Source: JBLHHI01 sp047614125
GTDB taxonomy: Bacteria; Bacteroidota; Bacteroidia; NS11-12g; UBA9320
DNA length: 29,563 nt
Assembly: GCA_047614125.1 (NCBI GenBank)
Contig: JBLHHI010000031.1
Span: 1 to 29,563, forward strand
Direction: 5' to 3'
Shown here in pieces: positions 25,215 to 29,563 of this stretch. How positions within the stretch are numbered: the stretch's first letter is position 1; every line of letters starts with the position of its first letter. Under the pieces are notes generated by a model. That model made no database searches and was not told where the DNA came from. It saw only the letters and a list, made by a program, of their open reading frames with translations. The position numbers and the translations under genes were made by a program.

Positions 25215-27644
25215 TCAAAACTTCCCATTAATTGAAAGAATCAAATTCCGCCCAGCAGCTGAAATTCCGCTGCTATAAGGTCGATACCGAACATCGGTGA
25301 TGTTTTCTAAGCCGATGTTAAATTGCACCACTTGTGAGTAACTTAAACTCGCCTTTAAATTTATCGTTGTCCATGCCGGTGAATATGGAAGTCCGTTCAC
25401 ATCTTTGGCGTAGATGTAGGCTTTATCTTTTTCTGAGGGCGACATGCTTGCATTCGACAGCTCTGCATTGTATCGACTGTAAAATGAAATATGCAGCTTG
25501 CGGTATTGATAGTCGAGCGATGCCATACCAAAGTTGGGCGTTACGTGTCGGATGGCTTCTCCGTTTTCGAGTTTGCCGCTGATGTAGTTGTATGCCACTA
25601 AGGCCTTAAATCTGCGATTTATCTTCCACTTAAGTTCAGTTTCAATTCCAAAAATTGTTCCACTTCCTCGGTTCACCAGAGCTTGTATTTGACTTTTTTC
25701 GCCATCGTACACCAAGCTGTCCTGTCCGTTCAATATGTAATCCCCTCGGGTAACCAATTGATCAATCCATGAATTGTAAACAGAGAGTTGGAACTCTACA
25801 TTTTTTCCGATTTGTTGTTTAACTCCTACTTCGGCAGAATACACAATTTCTGGAAGTAAGTTGGGATTTGGTACCACCACCTTACCCGGAACCGGATCAA
25901 AAATCTTTGTCATATCATCGATGTTGGGAGCGCGAAAACCAGAACCTAGATTGATGTTTATGACATTTGAATGATGCAACTTAATCAACGCGCCTAAGCT
26001 ACCATTAAAAGATGAAGTGGTGTAGGTAATCTCATCAAAGCTGAAGTTGTATTGAGAAGAATCTGCGAAGGGGGCATTCAAGTTAATTAAGCTGTAACGT
26101 CCTCCTGCCGAGATGGTTAACCTTTTCGAAACCGTTCTAAACAAAGATGCATAAGCCGCATTGGTTAAGTACGTTGATCCATCCGGGTAACGGGTATCCA
26201 AAAAAGAGTTGAGCCCACTATCGATTTGTAAGGTGTATGCTTCAGACCCTACTCGGTTGTAAATCGTCTCCACTCCATAAAGCACATCCGATTTGCCCAA
26301 TTTTTTATCAAAATCCAGATTTATGCCGTATACCTTAACGTTTTCAATTCGCGCATTTAAGAACTTAGAAAATAAAGCTCGATCGTATCTACTTTCGCCA
26401 AAGTCTTGAAACGACAGGGTTGCCACCATTTTATCTGCCAAAGAGCCATTTTTTTGGGTGCTGTCGTGATCAAATTCGTGTTTAATACGCAAGTTTGCTT
26501 GCATCCATTTTTGAGGTCCATAGTACCAATCGCCGTACCGAAGTTGCCCATTTCGCGTTTGAATTAACCGATCGTAACGGGGTATGGGTGAGGTGGTTGC
26601 CAATCCAAGATGTAAAACGATATCGTTTTTTTTGTTGGGCTGGTACCGAAATTTTTGATTGAGGTTGAATTGGGTGTATCCCGAAAAATACTGCTCATTG
26701 GGTCGATCGCTCACAATGACACTATCATTTAAGCCATTGTATTCGCTGAAGGTGAGTCGTTGATATTCTTTAGGGCCTTTGCTGCCCATGGTGAGATTAG
26801 AATAATTGCATATTGAAATACTGCTGAGCGCCGAAAACTTGTTTTGACCATAACTTAAATCAACATGCCAACTGTTTTCTTTATTGGCACTTGCCGTCCT
26901 CAAGGTCACATTTCCGTTGTAATGGTTGCCATCTTCAATCGCTGGAATTTTTGTTTGGAAAGACATCACACCCCCCATGGCGTCGCTTCCGTACATTACG
27001 GATCCTGGGCCAAGAAGAATCTCGGTTTGGTTGATGATGCCGGGGTCTATTGAAATAATGTTCTGTAAATTACCATCCCGAAAAATGGCATTGTTCATTC
27101 GAACACCATCCACTACAATCAGCACATTATTCGCCGAAAATCCTCTAATCATTGGGCTTCCGCCACCCATTTGTGATTTTTGAATAAAAACATTATTGCT
27201 CAGCCCAACAAGGTCGGCGGCGGTTTGTGGGTTTTGAAATTGGACTTCTTTAATAGAAACAGAAATGACCTTAATAGGTAAGGTGCTTTGATGTTCTTCG
27301 GTGGGTACGCCTCGTATGTGAAGCGTTGGGAGTTGATAGTTTGATGGAAGTAAGTAGATGGTGTGCTTGCACTTTTTAAGTTCTTTGGATGACAGGTTGT
27401 GGATGCCAAAACCTGCGTGTTCAAGTCGAATGGAATCGACATCCGGAAATTGCTTGATAACGCCATTTGAATTAGTAAATAAGATGCTTCGAATACCGTT
27501 TTTGTAGGTCGAAACCTCTACATCTGAAATGGGTTGCATCGATACTGAGTCGAGTACAACAAGGTTCTGTCCATGTGCGTTATTTATTCCTAGGCTCAAA
27601 AAGAATATGAGTAAGGAGAAGCATAATGGATGGAAATATTTCAT
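25215..27644 (-). CDS. TonB-dependent outer-membrane receptor
   Basis: 809 residues. Signal peptide to about residue 25. A small carboxypeptidase-regulatory-like beta domain (about 26-110) precedes the plug, which is common in Bacteroidota receptors. The plug (about 115-235) has the motifs SPMIRGFSANNVLIVVDGVR and LGPGSVMYGSDAMGGVMSF. The 22-strand barrel fills the rest and ends with an aromatic residue (INGKF). FRAP (about 568-571) and NPNL (about 592) boxes occur, as in haem/haemoglobin receptors, but no histidine lies between them, so haem use is not shown. It imports an unknown ligand such as a metal chelate, haem or vitamin, using TonB energy. No SusD-like partner gene is next to it. Start ATG at 27644. 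It may be co-transcribed with the barrel protein downstream. Confidence 0.92.
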   Translation of the reverse strand: MKYFHPLCFSLLIFFLSLGINNAHGQNLVVLDSVSMQPISDVEVSTYKNGIRSILFTNSNGVIKQFPDVDSIRLEHAGFGIHNLSSKELKKCKHTIYLLPSNYQLPTLHIRGVPTEEHQSTLPIKVISVSIKEVQFQNPQTAADLVGLSNNVFIQKSQMGGGSPMIRGFSANNVLIVVDGVRMNNAIFRDGNLQNIISIDPGIINQTEILLGPGSVMYGSDAMGGVMSFQTKIPAIEDGNHYNGNVTLRTASANKENSWHVDLSYGQNKFSALSSISICNYSNLTMGSKGPKEYQRLTFSEYNGLNDSVIVSDRPNEQYFSGYTQFNLNQKFRYQPNKKNDIVLHLGLATTSPIPRYDRLIQTRNGQLRYGDWYYGPQKWMQANLRIKHEFDHDSTQKNGSLADKMVATLSFQDFGESRYDRALFSKFLNARIENVKVYGINLDFDKKLGKSDVLYGVETIYNRVGSEAYTLQIDSGLNSFLDTRYPDGSTYLTNAAYASLFRTVSKRLTISAGGRYSLINLNAPFADSSQYNFSFDEITYTTSSFNGSLGALIKLHHSNVININLGSGFRAPNIDDMTKIFDPVPGKVVVPNPNLLPEIVYSAEVGVKQQIGKNVEFQLSVYNSWIDQLVTRGDYILNGQDSLVYDGEKSQIQALVNRGSGTIFGIETELKWKINRRFKALVAYNYISGKLENGEAIRHVTPNFGMASLDYQYRKLHISFYSRYNAELSNASMSPSEKDKAYIYAKDVNGLPYSPAWTTINLKASLSYSQVVQFNIGLENITDVRYRPYSSGISAAGRNLILSINGKF

Positions 27645-27678
27645 AAAATTGTTCGGGCTTTTTAGCTTAGGGGCGCAA

Positions 27679-27707
27679 TTTAAAGTTATTTTAATTCAAT
27701 ATCTTTG
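27679..27707 (+). promoter_or_regulatory. Promoter of the small lipoprotein gene, overlapping a possible reverse promoter
   Basis: TTTA (27679-27682), 17 nt, perfect -7 TATCTTTG (27700-27707). The leader would be about 57 nt. On the other strand TAACTTTA (27688-27681, seven of eight) could serve the TonB receptor, 37 nt before its ATG, though no good -33 accompanies it. The two elements overlap, so the divergent genes may compete for polymerase. Confidence 0.5.
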
Positions 27708-27769
27708 CGATGTGTATAAACCTCAGTTTGAATCATGTTCTGAATGCATAGCGCTTATAAAAAGGGGAT

Positions 27770-27979
27770 ATGAAATTTAAATTAACCGCGGCCTTATTGT
27801 TTTTATCTTGTCTTTTAATGTTATCAGTTTTACAAACGGGATGCAAGGCGAAATCGTGTCCCAACTACATCGAAGCGCCAGATGATGACCCAAGAAAGCG
27901 AAAACTCTTCCGTAAAAAACAAAAAACAAAAAGCGGGGTGTATGATAAAAAAACAAAACGAAAGCACAAATGGATGTAA
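27770..27979 (+). CDS. Small basic lipoprotein, unknown function
   Basis: 69 residues. Hydrophobic N-terminus with a lysine pair, then LQTGC at 21-25: a plausible, slightly loose lipobox with C25 as the lipidated cysteine. The mature part is only about 45 residues: KAKSCPNYIEAPDDD, then a strongly basic tail with KRKLFRKKQKTKSG and KKTKRKHKW. Mature CxxxC and acidic DDD followed by the lysine/arginine tail suggest an envelope anchor that binds an acidic polymer or a protein; that is inference. Similar tiny lipoproteins occur widely in Bacteroidota, but I know no assigned function. It has a perfect -7 promoter upstream and a hairpin terminator downstream, so it is a real monocistronic gene. 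Confidence 0.7.
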   Translation: MKFKLTAALLFLSCLLMLSVLQTGCKAKSCPNYIEAPDDDPRKRKLFRKKQKTKSGVYDKKTKRKHKWM

Positions 27980-28030
27980 GGCATTGCCCCGAACTGAGCT
28001 ATCTAATTATCGGGTTAGTGCAATGCTTTT
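27978..28030 (+). terminator. Long imperfect hairpin terminator after the small lipoprotein gene
   Basis: GCATTGC + CCCGA (27981-27992) pairs with TCGGG (28010-28014) and GCAATGC (28020-28026), with a 5-nt bulge TTAGT on the right side and a 17-nt loop. TTTT (28027-28030) follows on the plus strand. The right arm lies inside the last codons of the convergent serine hydrolase gene. It mainly serves the plus-strand gene; the minus-strand side lacks a T-run. Confidence 0.55.
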
Positions 28031-29044
28031 AAAATATTTAACTCCATGAATTTGGGATAAAATGGTCTGATACATTCCCTTGGATCGCACACTGTTGCTT
28101 AATAATGCTGAGAATTCTTGTTTTTCTAAATCGACAATATAAAATGCATTATACGCGTAATTGTCACCCCACTGCCACATGAAATTCCGATTACCTTGAG
28201 CTTCAAAACCGAAGCCACCACGCCAAGTTAGCCCATCAAATTTAGATGACATGTGATTGCCTTGGTAAGATTCAATTATGGGTGGATGCAACATTAGTTG
28301 CTGTAAAAAGGTAGAAAGTCCAGCACCTGAGCAAAGCAAACTACCATTACTAGTAGCACTCGTATACCTCCTGATGCTCCGTTCTGGAACGATTGTATCA
28401 AAATAACCATCAACGTAATCCGAGTCGAAATAATCTTGCCACAAAAAATGTAAACCGGGGTTTACAAGTGAGGTATAGAATGGCTTCTTGGCCCATTTTT
28501 CATAAACCTCTTGAGCCAACATAAATCCATTTTCTGAATACGCAAACGAATCATTGGCGATGGCTCTGGGCGAATTGTTTAACAAATGATCGATGTGCGA
28601 TGTGTGATTTAATAAAGCCCTAAATTGAATTTTCAAAAGATCGTTCGAACCGGAATAATCTTTTTTGGGAACGATGGCCTTTTGATAGATAAAACGGTGA
28701 ACATCCGGCTCGGTAAAACCCAGCTCGGCAAGAGTTTTGTTTTGTAAATTACGGAAGGAGTCATTGGCATGCACCGCGTAAGAAAAGAGGGTCTTGCTTA
28801 ATGATGCTCCTTCGAAAATGGTATTTAAGTCTACGTTTTCACCTCGGTTATTTTTACCAACGGAATAAAAGTAAATCGTGTCTGCGTTTCCAAAGACCAA
28901 TACAGCAGCTGGAACCTGGTATTTTTTACATGCATGCTGAAGCATTATTTGCGCGTCCAAACCATGTGTAGCCGATTGATTATCACATGATTGGAAGACT
29001 ATAAATGCGATTGTGAATACTAGAAATCTAAAATATATCCTCAT
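28007..29044 (-). CDS. Serine hydrolase lipoprotein (class C beta-lactamase / PBP-like family)
   Basis: 345 residues. Signal peptide with lipobox FQSC, C20 lipidated. The active-site serine motif SLSK is S81-K84, in the usual place near the N-terminus, and LLNHTSHI (144-151) matches the family's LL-x-HTSG-x block. The second motif is Y169-S-E rather than the common YxN, in the setting AYSENGFMLAQEVYE. The third motif seems to be QWG (291-293) where HTG or KTG is usual. Nucleophile and general base look intact, so activity is likely, but the substrate is not a given: such proteins include D,D-peptidases, esterases and other envelope hydrolases. Start ATG at 29044, with a promoter 18 nt upstream. 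Transcribed alone, divergent from the protease gene. Confidence 0.85.
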   Translation of the reverse strand: MRIYFRFLVFTIAFIVFQSCDNQSATHGLDAQIMLQHACKKYQVPAAVLVFGNADTIYFYSVGKNNRGENVDLNTIFEGASLSKTLFSYAVHANDSFRNLQNKTLAELGFTEPDVHRFIYQKAIVPKKDYSGSNDLLKIQFRALLNHTSHIDHLLNNSPRAIANDSFAYSENGFMLAQEVYEKWAKKPFYTSLVNPGLHFLWQDYFDSDYVDGYFDTIVPERSIRRYTSATSNGSLLCSGAGLSTFLQQLMLHPPIIESYQGNHMSSKFDGLTWRGGFGFEAQGNRNFMWQWGDNYAYNAFYIVDLEKQEFSALLSNSVRSKGMYQTILSQIHGVKYFKSIALTR

Positions 29045-29061
29045 AAACTGGGATGAAAAAG

Positions 29062-29092
29062 CAATGATAAATCTTATTCAACTTGCATCAAA
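29062..29092 (-). promoter_or_regulatory. Promoter of the serine hydrolase gene
   Basis: Minus strand: TTTG (29092-29089), 19 nt, TATCATTG (29069-29062; seven of eight). The -7 ends 17 nt before the ATG. Confidence 0.6.
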
Positions 29093-29167
29093 GCCAAACG
29101 GCCTCTTCGGTTATTTCATCACTCATCCATTCACAGCTCGGTTTAGTCCAATCATCCATGAATAATC

Positions 29168-29197
29168 TTGTTCAACACCTCGATTTATTTACTTTTG
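29168..29197 (+). promoter_or_regulatory. Promoter of the S8 protease gene
   Basis: TTG (29168-29170), 19 nt, perfect -7 TACTTTTG (29190-29197). Transcription would start near 29203, leaving a leader of about 40-50 nt. Together with the reverse promoter at 29062-29092 it fills the 198-base divergent spacer 29045-29242. Confidence 0.7.
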
Positions 29198-29242
29198 AAA
29201 CATACCTAAAGTGCAGAAAGTTTATTCATTTTTAGGTTCTAG

Positions 29243-29563
29243 ATGATCGTTCACATGCGTAAAATATACATTCTAATAATCTTGGCTTGTGCAGCATTTT
29301 CTTCCGTGCAAAGTCAACTGTTGGAAGCAACCGATAAGGTTTGGATTTTCTTTAACGACAAAGACACCGCAGGATTTAATCCGAACACATTTTTTGATGC
29401 TTTGGCTATAGAACGGCGAATGTTAAACGACCTTCATTTGTATGATTTTACGGATGTTCCAGTAACACCGAGTTATGTAAAGGCTGTTGAGTCCATAACT
29501 GAAAACAATCGAGCTGTGAGCAGATGGTTCAATGCCATGTGTTGCAACGCTACCGAAGCACAG
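29243..29563 (+). CDS. Subtilisin-like (S8) secreted protease, N-terminal part cut by window end
   Basis: Open frame from ATG 29243 (a TAG stop directly precedes it) or, more likely by signal-peptide shape, the in-frame ATG at 29255 (MRKIYILIILACAAFSSVQS). 107 or 103 residues are visible. After the signal peptide comes KVWIFFNDKDTAGFNP, then DALAIERRML and DFTDVPVTPSYVKAVESI. This 'W-x-F-F-x-D-K ... F-x-P ... A-I-E-R-R ... D-x-T-D-x-P-V' pattern is the usual pro-region of Bacteroidota S8 proteases exported by T9SS. The catalytic Asp-His-Ser triad and any sorting domain lie outside the window, so activity cannot be confirmed. Confidence 0.75.
   Translation, partial: MIVHMRKIYILIILACAAFSSVQSQLLEATDKVWIFFNDKDTAGFNPNTFFDALAIERRMLNDLHLYDFTDVPVTPSYVKAVESITENNRAVSRWFNAMCCNATEAQ

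Noticed and set aside
27710..27751. Thirteen-codon frame in the leader of the small lipoprotein gene
   Set aside because: Its ATG falls at or before the expected transcription start from TATCTTTG, so it is probably not in the mRNA; the peptide shows no attenuator-type codon runs.
27529..27780. Plus-strand frame of 83 codons across the TonB receptor start and the divergent promoters
   Set aside because: It overlaps the receptor signal peptide region and both promoters and has no plausible protein features.
1..29563. CRISPR arrays, tRNA or rRNA genes, insertion sequences, phage genes, attachment sites, toxin-antitoxin pairs
   Set aside because: No regularly spaced direct repeats, cloverleaf or rRNA-like sequence, transposase motifs or terminal inverted repeats were found; every long stretch is explained by ordinary chromosomal genes.

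Overview
The window comes from a bacterium of the phylum Bacteroidota, most likely a Flavobacteriales-like lineage. Four things point there: several secreted proteins with type IX secretion system (T9SS) C-terminal sorting domains, both the long 'gliding motility-associated' type B form and the short PNP-type A form; promoters of the Bacteroidota kind (TTG or TTTA, 17-20 nt, TAnnTTTG); no consistent Shine-Dalgarno sequences; and the gene order relA/spoT-fur-purA. Nothing looks like a phage, plasmid, insertion sequence, CRISPR array, tRNA or rRNA. The DNA is moderately AT-rich and densely coded. No gene-free stretch exceeds 300 bases; the longest are about 220 bases (13896-14117) and 198 bases (29045-29242).

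Layout. 1-1275 (+) is the 3' end of a large T9SS type B surface protein, closed by a strong intrinsic terminator. 1367-5251 (+) is a second, 1294-aa type B protein. Its stop codon overlaps by one base the start of a GT39-type membrane glycosyltransferase (5251-6675). Meeting that gene tail to tail, 2 bp away, is a giant 2405-aa T9SS type B protein (6678-13895, -) with eight PKD-like repeats. 14118-18944 (+) is a housekeeping block: bifunctional (p)ppGpp synthetase/hydrolase, Fur-family regulator with its own good promoter, adenylosuccinate synthase and a VIT1/CCC1-type iron/manganese transporter. 18953-22428 (-) is a tightly overlapping three-gene operon: GT39-type transferase, DPM1-like polyprenyl-phosphate GT2 and a flippase-like membrane protein. 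22516-24432 (+) is a T9SS type A secreted protein. 24442-27644 (-) holds an outer-membrane beta-barrel protein and a TonB-dependent receptor. 27770-27979 (+) is a tiny basic lipoprotein, 28007-29044 (-) is a penicillin-binding-protein-like serine hydrolase lipoprotein, and 29243-29563 (+) is the N-terminus of a subtilisin-like (S8) secreted protease cut by the window edge.

How the genes may work together. The surface proteins and both GT39 modules together suggest a cell-surface glycoprotein programme: the secreted proteins are rich in D-S/T-hydrophobic tripeptides, which are the known Bacteroidota O-glycosylation motif, and the window supplies a lipid-linked sugar donor synthase and two candidate transferases. 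The central block joins the stringent response, metal regulation, AMP synthesis (a ppGpp target in other bacteria) and iron handling. I see no clearly new defence or mobile system. The most useful results are corrected translation starts supported by promoter positions, the coupled adhesin-GT39 pair, and the architecture of the giant protein.
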